Positions 53,588-61,329 of a stretch of 61,329 bases of DNA are shown here, piece after piece. How positions within the stretch are numbered: the stretch's first letter is position 1; the number at the start of each line of letters is the position of its first letter. This DNA comes from Comamonadaceae bacterium. Lineage in GTDB: Bacteria; Pseudomonadota; Gammaproteobacteria; Burkholderiales; Burkholderiaceae_C. The notes under the pieces are model-generated. The model was not told the DNA's origin, did not search any database, and saw only the letters and a list, made by a program, of their open reading frames with translations. The translations under genes were made by a program, and so were the position numbers. The stretch is from assembly GCA_013297985.1 (NCBI GenBank), contig JAAFIY010000007.1, positions 1 through 61,329 on the forward strand. Reading direction: 5' to 3'.

Positions 53588-53619
53588 AATTGGGGTCAGA
53601 CCCCAATTGGTTGGGGTCT
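53588..53619 (+). repeat. inverted-repeat triplet TTGGGGTC / GACCCCAA / TTGGGGTC
   Basis: AATTGGGGTC-A-GACCCCAATT is a perfect 21-bp palindrome (53588-53608). A third arm, TTGGGGTC, follows after TTGG, so the middle arm can pair with either neighbour. It begins 10 bp after the tetR stop. Confidence 0.8.
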
Positions 53620-53638
53620 GCTATTGAAAAGATAGCTG
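53620..53638 (+). repeat. dispersed hairpin repeat, copy 11 (short)
   Basis: GCTATTGAAAAGATAGC then TG; only the first hairpin of the family is preserved. Confidence 0.65.
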
Positions 53639-53713
53639 TATGTGGCGTTTTTTTGGCGGAAGCGGCTGTTTTGCTGCTGAGGTTTGTGTGGTGCTCGGTT
53701 TGGACGCTCTGCC

Positions 53714-53831
53714 CAAAAGCACAACAGCCGAGCGGGCAGCCCGATAGCTCCATGTCCCCCGAAGAGTCCACTGGACTCTTCTCCTCCTTTACTTACGCCA
53801 TCGGGCCGCCCACTCGACTGCTGCGCTTCCG
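53714..53831 (-). ncRNA. candidate structured RNA: 32-bp helix with nested hairpin
   Basis: On the minus strand, the 32 nt from 53831 to 53800 pair with those from 53745 to 53714 over their full length, with 25 Watson-Crick and seven G-U pairs. On the plus strand the same seven positions are A-C mismatches. The loop contains a perfect 10-bp hairpin GAAGAGTCCA/TGGACTCTTC (53761-53781) and, on the minus strand, an AAAGGAGGAG stretch. No promoter is identified. I believe similar sequence recurs in other Comamonadaceae genomes but cannot verify this. Confidence 0.6.
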
Positions 53832-54021
53832 TCACGGCCGTTGAACCCTGGGTGCTGCACACCACGTGCGGAAGTTCGTCACCTACCCAACCCCCGCACA
53901 GCACGGGCGACGAGTTCGTCACCCAACCAAAATACCGGCGAAGCACACCACACGCTGACCACCGAGCGCGAGCGTCCGCACAAGCCCGCTCACCTCCGAT
54001 GAAGAAGCAAGCCCCCAAAGC

Positions 54022-54053
54022 AAAAAACCCGCAAGCCTTTCGACCTGCGGGTT
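54022..54053 (-). terminator. rho-independent terminator of groESL
   Basis: On the minus strand AACCCGCA pairs with TGCGGGTT around an 11-nt loop, followed by TTTT. It lies about 53 bp past the groEL stop. Confidence 0.85.
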
Positions 54054-54105
54054 GGGTGCAAGCAGTGGATTCAGTTGCGTGAACTGAATCCCTCGCGCAC
54101 AGGCT

Positions 54106-55896
<1,791 letters not shown>

Positions 55897-55900
55897 TGGT

Positions 55901-56194
55901 TTATTTGGCTTCCACAACCGCAAACAGGTCTTCTTCTTTCATGACCAACAGCTCGTCGCCATCAACCTTCACGGTCTGGCCGCTGTATTTGCCGAACAGC
56001 ACACGGTCGCCCACTTTGACGCCGACGGCGCTGATCTCGCCCTTGTCGTTCTTCTTGCCCGGGCCCACGGCCAGCACTTCACCTTGGTCCGGCTTCTCGG
56101 CCGCGTTGTCGGGGATGACGATGCCCGAGGCGGTTTTGGTTTCGTTTTCGAGACGCTTGACGATCACGCGATCGTGCAGGGGACGAAGCTTCAT
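55901..56194 (-). CDS. groES: co-chaperonin GroES (10 kDa)
   Basis: The 97-aa lid of the chaperonin starts [16 protein letters not shown], with the mobile loop [18 protein letters not shown] that contacts GroEL. A strong CAGGAGAACTC ribosome site precedes the ATG. It is the first gene of groESL, controlled by the CIRCE element at 56372. Confidence 0.98.
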   Translation of the reverse strand: MKLRPLHDRVIVKRLENETKTASGIVIPDNAAEKPDQGEVLAVGPGKKNDKGEISAVGVKVGDRVLFGKYSGQTVKVDGDELLVMKEEDLFAVVEAK

Positions 56195-56371
56195 GAGTTC
56201 TCCTGAACTAGTTGGAACAAAAAACGAACTTGCGGTGAATGAAAGCGCTCATGCCGTACACCCGTAGGGCGCAGCGGCGTGAGTGAGCGCTTATTTCTGG
56301 CGAGCCGGTGATCGACCGACCACCCTGTGTGCCCACCGCCAAACCTCGCAGCCGACAACAAAGTTGCGCTG

Positions 56372-56398
56372 CTAGCACTCGCCGGATTCGAGTGCTAA
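56372..56398 (-). promoter_or_regulatory. CIRCE element (HrcA operator) of groESL
   Basis: TTAGCACTC-N9-GAGTGCTAG on the minus strand matches the CIRCE consensus TTAGCACTC-N9-GAGTGCTAA with one change at the last base. HrcA represses heat-shock operons through this site. Confidence 0.95.
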
Positions 56399-56425
56399 TG
56401 ATAAGGGCAGTTTGTGACGCTTCAA
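56398..56425 (-). promoter_or_regulatory. groESL promoter
   Basis: On the minus strand TTGAAG (56425-56420) and TATCAT (56403-56398) are separated by 16 bp, a housekeeping-type promoter. CTTGAAG followed by CCCTTATC after 12 bp also resembles a sigma-32 site. The CIRCE starts at the last base of the -10 box. Confidence 0.7.
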
Positions 56426-56516
56426 GGTCACCCGGCAAAACCCCAGGCTCCGGCGGGTTGGCGCCGCCCGGCGGGCCAGTGCGCGCATCCGGCGCGCCGT
56501 GCCCATGGCCGACGGC

Positions 56517-57551
56517 TCAGGTGTCGATTTTCACGCCCGCCTGTTTGGCCACTTGGGTCCACTTGGCCGTCTCGGTGCGGATGAAATCAGCAAACTTTTG
56601 CGCGCTGCCGCCGCCGTCTTCGGCGCCAAAGGCGTCCATGCGCTCTTGCACATCGGGCATGGCCAAGACTTTGTTCAAGTCGTCGTTCATGCGTTGCACC
56701 ATGCCGGGCGGCAGGCGCCCCGGGCCCACCAGGCCATACCAGGTGGTGGCCTCAAAGCCTTTAAAACCGGCTTCTTCCATGGTGGGCACGCTGGGGTGGC
56801 CTTTGGCGCGCTTCAGGCGGGTTTGCGCAATGGCCACCACCTTGGTGCTTTTGACATGCGGGGTGGCAGACGTCATGGTTTCAAAACAAAAGTCCACCTG
56901 CTGGCCCATCAGGTCAGTGAGCGCGGGGCCGCTGCCGCGATAGGGTATGTGCAGCGCAAACACCTTGGCCTGCAGCTTGAACATCTCCAGCGCAAAGTGC
57001 TGGGCCGACCCCGCCCCGGCGCTGGCAAAGCTGATGCGCCCCGGCTTGGCTTTGCAGGCCGCCACTACATCAGCCACCGTGCGGGCTGGGTTGTTGGGGT
57101 GACCAATCAGCAAGTTGGGCGTGACGCCCACCAACCCGATGGGGCTGAACTGGCTGGCCACGTCGTAGTTGATCTTGGTGCCCTGGCCGATGCTGTTAAG
57201 CGCTGGCCCCAGGGCGTGGCTGTTGATGTGCGCCATCAGCAGCGTGTTGCCGTCGGGGGCGGCTTTGGACACCTGGTCTGCCGCAATCACGCCCGCTGCG
57301 CCACCGCGGTTTTCAATGATCACCGGGTTGCCCCACAGGGTTTGAAACTTCTGCCCCACCACCCGCGCCATGGCGTCAGTGCCCCCGCCCGGCGGAAAAC
57401 CCACCATGATGCGGATGGGGCCGCTGGGCAGGCCGGTGCCCTGGGCGCGCACACGCGGCGCAGCCACAGCGGCGACCAGCGCGCCCGCGCCAGTGGCCAA
57501 GAACAAACGGCGGCGGGCCAGGGGGGCGGCGGTGATCGTGGGGCGTGTCAT
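56517..57551 (-). CDS. Bug family periplasmic solute receptor
   Basis: The 344-aa receptor has a twin-arginine-like signal (ARRRLFLATGAGALVAAVAA) and the Bug motifs GPIRIMVGFPPGGGTDAMARV, NRGGAAGVIAADQV and APDGNTLL. A strong GAGGAGAC site precedes the ATG. It is downstream of the aminotransferase gene in the same direction, separated by 130 bp that hold a dispersed repeat, and has no TctA/TctB partner in view. Confidence 0.92.
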   Translation of the reverse strand: MTRPTITAAPLARRRLFLATGAGALVAAVAAPRVRAQGTGLPSGPIRIMVGFPPGGGTDAMARVVGQKFQTLWGNPVIIENRGGAAGVIAADQVSKAAPDGNTLLMAHINSHALGPALNSIGQGTKINYDVASQFSPIGLVGVTPNLLIGHPNNPARTVADVVAACKAKPGRISFASAGAGSAQHFALEMFKLQAKVFALHIPYRGSGPALTDLMGQQVDFCFETMTSATPHVKSTKVVAIAQTRLKRAKGHPSVPTMEEAGFKGFEATTWYGLVGPGRLPPGMVQRMNDDLNKVLAMPDVQERMDAFGAEDGGGSAQKFADFIRTETAKWTQVAKQAGVKIDT

Positions 57552-57615
57552 GGGTGTCTCCTCGTGGGGGGTCTGATGGCCGCCGCGCTCTGTGGCGCGA
57601 TCATTGGCCCAAATT

Positions 57616-57656
57616 GCTACAAAAATAATAGCTGCTTCGGCTTATTTTCAGGGCGC
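57616..57656 (+). repeat. dispersed hairpin repeat, copy 12
   Basis: GCTACAAAAATAATAGC then TGCTTCGGC, a loop, and AGGGCGC. It lies between the aminotransferase stop and the Bug gene. Confidence 0.85.
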
Positions 57657-57681
57657 AGAGGCCGTTTTCTTCTTGGGGTTT

Positions 57682-58920
57682 TCAAGCGGCCTTGGCCAAG
57701 GCTTGGGCGGGGACGTGGCTGCTCAGGTGGTCCATGGCAGCCTGCACGCCGCTGGCTTGCAGCCGAATGCCCGACAGCTTCAGGCCCATCTCTACACCGC
57801 TGAGCATGGCCATCAGCGTCAAATCGTTGCAGTCGCCCAGGTGGCCCATGCGGAACATGCGGCCTTTGACTTTGCCCAGCCCGGTGCCCAAAGACAAATC
57901 AAAGCGGCTGTGAATCAGGCGGCGCAGGCCGTCGGCATCCACGCCCACAGGGGTGATCACGCCTGTGAGCACCGGTGAATACACCGCCGGGTCCGCGCAC
58001 TGAATGGGCAGATCCCAAGCGTTGACGGCCGCACGGGTGGCCGCTGCCAGGCGCTGGTGGCGGGCAAACACCACATCCAGCCCTTCGCCCTGAATCATCT
58101 CCAGCGCCTCGGCCAAGCCGTACAGCAGTTGGGTGCTGGGGGTGTAGGGGAAGTAGCCGGTGTGATTGACTTCCAACATCTCATCCCAAGCCCAGAAGGA
58201 CTTGGGCAGCGTGGATGTTTTGCTGGCCGCAATGGCTTTGGGGCTGAGCGCGTTAAAGCTGATGCCAGGCGGCAGCATCAGGCCTTTTTGCGAGCCGGAC
58301 ACGGTCACATCCACGCCCCATTCGTCATGCCGATAGTCGGCGCTGGCCAGGCCCGAGATGGTGTCCACCAACAGCAGCGCGGGGTGGCGGGCTGCATCCA
58401 TGGCGCGACGCACGGCGGCGATGTCGCTGGTGACGCCGGTTGAAGTCTCGTTGTGCACCACGCACACCGCTTTGATCTGGTGGCCCGCGTCGGCCTTCAG
58501 GCGGGCCTCGATCTGGTCCGCCTGCACACCACGGCGCCAGTTGGCCGGCAGGCCGGTGTCGTCATTGGCCGCAGCACCGATGAACTCAGGCTTAAGCCCC
58601 AGCCGGGTGGCCATTTTTTGCCACAGGCTGGCGAAGTGGCCGGTCTCAAACATCAACACCGTGTCACCGGCCGACAGCACATTCACCAAGGCGGCCTCCC
58701 ACGCGCCGGTGCCCGATGCCGGGTAGATCACCACCGGGTGCTGGGTCTTGAAGATCTTTTGCATGCCAAGCAAGCAAGCCTTGCCCAAGTCAGCAAACTC
58801 AGGCCCCCGGTGGTCAATGGTGGGGTAGCTGATGGCGCGCAAGATACGGTCAGGCACCGGCGAAGGCCCAGGTATCTGCAGAAAATGGCGGCCGGAGGGG
58901 TGGTTGTTCAGGTGCAGCAT
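57682..58920 (-). CDS. sgaA: serine/alanine-glyoxylate aminotransferase family enzyme
   Basis: The 412-aa class V PLP aminotransferase has IPGPSPVPDRILRA at the N-terminus, YPASGTGAWEAAL, VHNETSTGVTSDI, DTISGLASADYRHDEWGVDV (PLP Asp) and the Schiff-base lysine in SGSQKGLMLPPG. These fit serine-glyoxylate aminotransferase, which makes glycine and hydroxypyruvate, though close relatives use alanine or other donors. The start at 58920 gives the family N-terminus; an ATG at 58977 is possible. It is divergent from a GntR regulator, with a clear operator between them. Confidence 0.88.
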   Translation of the reverse strand: MLHLNNHPSGRHFLQIPGPSPVPDRILRAISYPTIDHRGPEFADLGKACLLGMQKIFKTQHPVVIYPASGTGAWEAALVNVLSAGDTVLMFETGHFASLWQKMATRLGLKPEFIGAAANDDTGLPANWRRGVQADQIEARLKADAGHQIKAVCVVHNETSTGVTSDIAAVRRAMDAARHPALLLVDTISGLASADYRHDEWGVDVTVSGSQKGLMLPPGISFNALSPKAIAASKTSTLPKSFWAWDEMLEVNHTGYFPYTPSTQLLYGLAEALEMIQGEGLDVVFARHQRLAAATRAAVNAWDLPIQCADPAVYSPVLTGVITPVGVDADGLRRLIHSRFDLSLGTGLGKVKGRMFRMGHLGDCNDLTLMAMLSGVEMGLKLSGIRLQASGVQAAMDHLSSHVPAQALAKAA

Positions 58921-58985
58921 CAAAGGCTCCGAATGCGCGTCGTTAGCTGTCTGCGGCCGCGCGTCTGGTGTGGACAAGCGGCTAT

Positions 58986-59004
58986 TTTGTATGCAAAATA
59001 CAAA
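58986..59004. promoter_or_regulatory. candidate GntR (FCD) operator
   Basis: TTTGTAT-GCAAA-ATACAAA is a perfect 7-5-7 inverted repeat in the 86-bp gap between the divergent sgaA and GntR genes. Its form matches known FadR/FCD-type sites. Confidence 0.75.
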
Positions 59005-59006
59005 GC

Positions 59007-59738
59007 ATGCAAGACTTTGACTTTGTGAGCCAGCCGCGCACCATGGCTGACATCATTGAAATCTCTCACCAATCGCTGCACGCCCAGGTAGCGCAGCGGC
59101 TGCGCACGCTGCTGATCGAAGGCCACATTGCGCCCGGCAGCAAACTCAATGAACGTGAGCTCAGCGAGCGGCTGCGGGTGTCGCGCACCCCCTTGCGCGA
59201 AGCCATTCGCATGCTGGCGGCTGAAGGCTTGGTAGAGCTGCTCACCAATCGCGGCGCCATTGCGGTGCGCCTGTCTGAGCAAGATGTGCACGACACGTTT
59301 GAGGTGCTGGCAGGGCTAGAGGCCCAGTCGGGCGCCTTGGCAGCGCAGCGCATCGCCCCGCCCGCGCTGCAAGAGCTGCAAGCCCTGCACTACGAGATGC
59401 TGGCCTGCTACACCCGGCAAGACCTGTCGGGCTACTACCGCATCAACGCGCAGATTCACCAAGCCATCAACCGCGCGGCGGCCAACCCGGTGCTGGAGCG
59501 CACCTACACCCAGATCAACGCCCGGGTGCAAGCACTGCGCTTTAAAAGCAACCAAGACGCCGCCAAATGGAAGCGCGCGGTAGCCGAACACGAACAGATG
59601 CTGGCCGCCCTGCAAGCGCGTGACGCCGCTGCCATGGCGCAACTGCTCACCACCCACCTGATGCACAAGCGCGATGCCGTCATGGAGCTGATGCGCACCG
59701 GGCAACTAAAGGGGCAAGGACAAGAGGCACGGACATGA
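59007..59738 (+). CDS. GntR family regulator, FCD subgroup
   Basis: The 243-aa regulator has a winged helix (NERELSERLRVSRTPLREAIRML) and an FCD domain with His residues in INAQIHQAI and AEHEQMLAAL. It probably controls both the divergent aminotransferase and the downstream oxidase, which it overlaps by four bases. The start could be 59007, three bases after the operator, or 59043; neither has a clear ribosome site, so a short or absent leader is possible. Confidence 0.9.
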   Translation: MQDFDFVSQPRTMADIIEISHQSLHAQVAQRLRTLLIEGHIAPGSKLNERELSERLRVSRTPLREAIRMLAAEGLVELLTNRGAIAVRLSEQDVHDTFEVLAGLEAQSGALAAQRIAPPALQELQALHYEMLACYTRQDLSGYYRINAQIHQAINRAAANPVLERTYTQINARVQALRFKSNQDAAKWKRAVAEHEQMLAALQARDAAAMAQLLTTHLMHKRDAVMELMRTGQLKGQGQEART

Positions 59739-61329
59739 CCGACCACAGCTTGCAACCGCATTTGGGCACTGCGGGTACGGCACCCTCCGACATGCCGCTG
59801 GGCGCCCAGCCTGTGGCCAATGACATCAGCCTGGCCTTGCAGCAGCGGCTGCGCCAGCACACCCAGGGTGAGGTGCTGTTCAAACACGCCGACCGGGGAC
59901 GCTACGCCACCGATGCGTCCATCTACCAAATCATGCCGGTGGGCGTGCTGGTGCCGCGCACGCTGGACGACGTGCATACCGCCGTCGACATCGCCCGGGA
60001 TTTGAAAGTGCCGGTGCTGCCTCGCGGTGGCGGCACCAGCCAATGCGGCCAGACCACTGGCGCGGCGCTGGTCATTGACTGCAGCAAGCATCTGCGCCAA
60101 GTGCTCAACGTGGATGTCGCCGCACAAACCGCCACGGTGCAACCCGGCCTGGTGCTGGACCACCTGAACGCGCAGCTCAAACCCCACGGCCTGTGGTACC
60201 CGGTGGATGTGTCCACCAGCGCGCAGGCCACGCTGGGCGGCATGGCGGGAAATAACAGTTGCGGCTCGCGCAGCATCGCCTACGGCAACATGGTGCACAA
60301 CGTGCTGGGCGCGCAACTGCGCTTAAGCGACGGCAGCAGCGCTGCCTTTGGCCCTTTGGCCCGGGCGACTGGTCGGGCTCGACAACTGGGTGAACAGGTG
60401 CGCGGCGTGGCGCAGGTGCTCGGCCCCGAAATTGAAGCCCACTGGCCGCGGGTGCTGCGCCGGGTGGCGGGCTACAACCTGGATGTGTTCCACCCCGTCA
60501 GCGAGCGGCCGTACACCGCCGATGGCTCAGTCAACCTGGCGCATCTGCTGGTGGGCACCGAAGGCACGCTGGGCTTTTATGAATCGCTCACCCTGCGCTT
60601 AAGCCCGCTGCCGCGCGCCAAGGTGCTGGGCGTGGTCAACTTCCCCACGTTCCGCCAGGCCATGGCCAGCGCGCAGCACATCGTCAAGCTAGGGCCCACC
60701 GCGGTTGAGTTGGTAGACCGCACGATGATTGATCTGAGCCTGACCAACCCGGCTTTTGCGCCCACCATCCGCACCGCGCTCACGCCCGCCATCAGCGGTG
60801 GCAAGCCGGCCGCCATTTTGTTGGTGGAATTCAGCGGCGAAACCCGCGCCGCCATTGAGCCCAAGCTGGCGCAACTGGCCGAACTGATGGGCGACCTGGG
60901 CCTGCCTCACAGCGTGGTGCCCATGGCCGACGAAGCCCCACAAAAAAACCTGTGGGAGGTGCGCAAGGCGGGCCTGAACATCATGATGAGCCTGAAGGGC
61001 GACGGCAAACCTGTCAGCTTCATTGAAGACTGCGCGGTGCCGCTGGAACACTTGGCCGACTACACCGATGCGCTGACTGAGGTGTTTGCCCGCCACGGCT
61101 CACGCGGCACCTGGTATGCCCACGCCAGCGTGGGCACCTTGCATGTGCGACCTATTCTGGACATGCGCACGGGCGGCACCCAAGGCGGCGCCGCCAAGAT
61201 GCGCGCCATGGCTGAAGAAGCCTCAGCCCTGGTGCGCAAGTACAAGGGCGCCTTCAGCGGCGAGCATGGCGACGGCTTGTGCCGCGGCGAATGGATCAGC
61301 TGGCAATTTGGCCCACGCATCACTGAAGC
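59735..61329 (+). CDS. FAD-linked oxidase, D-lactate/D-2-hydroxyacid dehydrogenase type (partial, runs off right edge)
   Basis: The frame is open for 531 codons to the window end, starting with an ATGA overlap with the GntR gene. It has a PCMH-type FAD-binding domain (LPRGGGTSQCGQTTGAALVI, GGMAGNNSCGSRSIAYGNM, LLVGTEGTLGF) and the beginning of the FAD-oxidase C-terminal domain (FSGEHGDGLCRGEW). Family members of this kind often continue with an iron-sulfur (CCG) part, about 950-1000 aa in total. With the aminotransferase it suggests a glyoxylate/2-hydroxyacid unit (inference). Confidence 0.9.
   Translation, partial: MTDHSLQPHLGTAGTAPSDMPLGAQPVANDISLALQQRLRQHTQGEVLFKHADRGRYATDASIYQIMPVGVLVPRTLDDVHTAVDIARDLKVPVLPRGGGTSQCGQTTGAALVIDCSKHLRQVLNVDVAAQTATVQPGLVLDHLNAQLKPHGLWYPVDVSTSAQATLGGMAGNNSCGSRSIAYGNMVHNVLGAQLRLSDGSSAAFGPLARATGRARQLGEQVRGVAQVLGPEIEAHWPRVLRRVAGYNLDVFHPVSERPYTADGSVNLAHLLVGTEGTLGFYESLTLRLSPLPRAKVLGVVNFPTFRQAMASAQHIVKLGPTAVELVDRTMIDLSLTNPAFAPTIRTALTPAISGGKPAAILLVEFSGETRAAIEPKLAQLAELMGDLGLPHSVVPMADEAPQKNLWEVRKAGLNIMMSLKGDGKPVSFIEDCAVPLEHLADYTDALTEVFARHGSRGTWYAHASVGTLHVRPILDMRTGGTQGGAAKMRAMAEEASALVRKYKGAFSGEHGDGLCRGEWISWQFGPRITE

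Larger units (their letters stand above)
53579..54105. other. 527-bp non-coding region between tetR and groEL
   Basis: No convincing gene lies here. An open frame at 53596-54018 (minus) has no ribosome site and skewed composition, and is best explained by the structured DNA it covers. In order the region holds an inverted-repeat triplet (53588-53619), repeat copy 11 (53620-53638), a 118-nt hairpin (53714-53831), a 10-bp direct repeat GTTCGTCACC within the next 100 bp, and the groEL terminator (54022-54053). Confidence 0.7.
56195..56516. promoter_or_regulatory. groESL control region and spacer to the next convergent-side gene
   Basis: This 322-bp stretch has no gene. It contains the groES leader (about 175 nt) with a long-range 8-bp stem AAGCGCTC (56243-56250) / GAGCGCTT (56285-56292), the CIRCE element, the promoter, and about 90 bp of GC-rich sequence with short GC palindromes before the stop of the Bug gene. 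A short AACTAGTTG motif near 56207 also occurs between the two blocks in the groES-groEL gap. Confidence 0.7.

Noticed and set aside
53596..54018. 140-codon minus-strand frame in the tetR-groEL gap
   Set aside because: Lacks a ribosome site and spans inverted repeats and the long hairpin. Similar conceptual proteins appear in related genomes, I believe, because the underlying DNA element repeats. I treat it as non-coding.
56499..57803. 434-codon plus-strand frame opposite the Bug receptor
   Set aside because: No family resemblance and skewed composition; the minus-strand receptor with signal peptide and Bug motifs explains the region.

Overview
The window is 61.3 kb of GC-rich chromosomal DNA from a betaproteobacterium, most likely a member of the Comamonadaceae (Burkholderiales). 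Supporting signs are a Gram-negative type II secretion (T2SS) operon, a trimeric OmpC-type porin, Bug-family solute receptors, Coq7, a zwf-hexR pair with a HexR-like box, and many copies of a short dispersed hairpin repeat that I associate with this family. I cannot name the genus. I see no tRNA, rRNA, CRISPR array, transposase or phage gene. Almost all the sequence is coding.

Layout. 1-11923: a T2SS operon on the minus strand (gspG-H-I-J-K-L-M-N-D-E) ending in a DUF1800 exported protein cut by the left edge, with gspC divergent. gspF is not next to gspE. 11972-16838: a cNMP/CBS/DUF294 signalling protein coupled to a DnaQ-like exonuclease, then ilvA and an OsmC-like protein. 16892-19929: coq7, a major porin with a structured leader, and a DUF3047 lipoprotein. 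20134-28965: a dipeptide-type ABC transporter with two paralogous receptors and an embedded M20 amidohydrolase. 29099-31447: a c-di-GMP phosphodiesterase of unusual design (CSS periplasmic sensor, EAL, two DEP-like domains). 31640-41420: central sugar metabolism (hexR, zwf, tal, pgi) interrupted by a ferric/organophosphate-type ABC transporter. 41440-42929: a hydroxyacid reductase and a small chorismate mutase. 43096-52415: a tightly packed ten-gene sugar-acid operon (SMP-30 lactonase, GntR regulator, IPMDH/tartrate-type dehydrogenase, Gfo/Idh/MocA dehydrogenase, TRAP transporter, ABM protein, OtnK-type kinase, Bug receptor) ended by a terminator built from the dispersed repeat. 52488-56425: a DUF962-type protein, a TetR regulator with a perfect palindromic operator, a non-coding stretch holding a long hairpin, and groESL under CIRCE control. 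56517-61329: a Bug receptor, a serine-glyoxylate-type aminotransferase, a GntR regulator with a clear operator, and an FAD-linked oxidase cut by the right edge.

The strongest novelty candidates are RNA or DNA structures rather than proteins. At 53714-53831 a 32-bp helix is fully paired only when transcribed from the minus strand, because its seven plus-strand A-C mismatches all become G-U pairs. Between groES and groEL two tandem 56-nt blocks fold alike and differ by compensatory changes. The dispersed repeat occurs at least twelve times, five of them inside reading frames. Among proteins, the EAL-DEP-DEP protein and the C4 sugar-acid operon, in which an IPMDH-type enzyme may replace the usual PdxA2 or OtnC step, are the most interesting.
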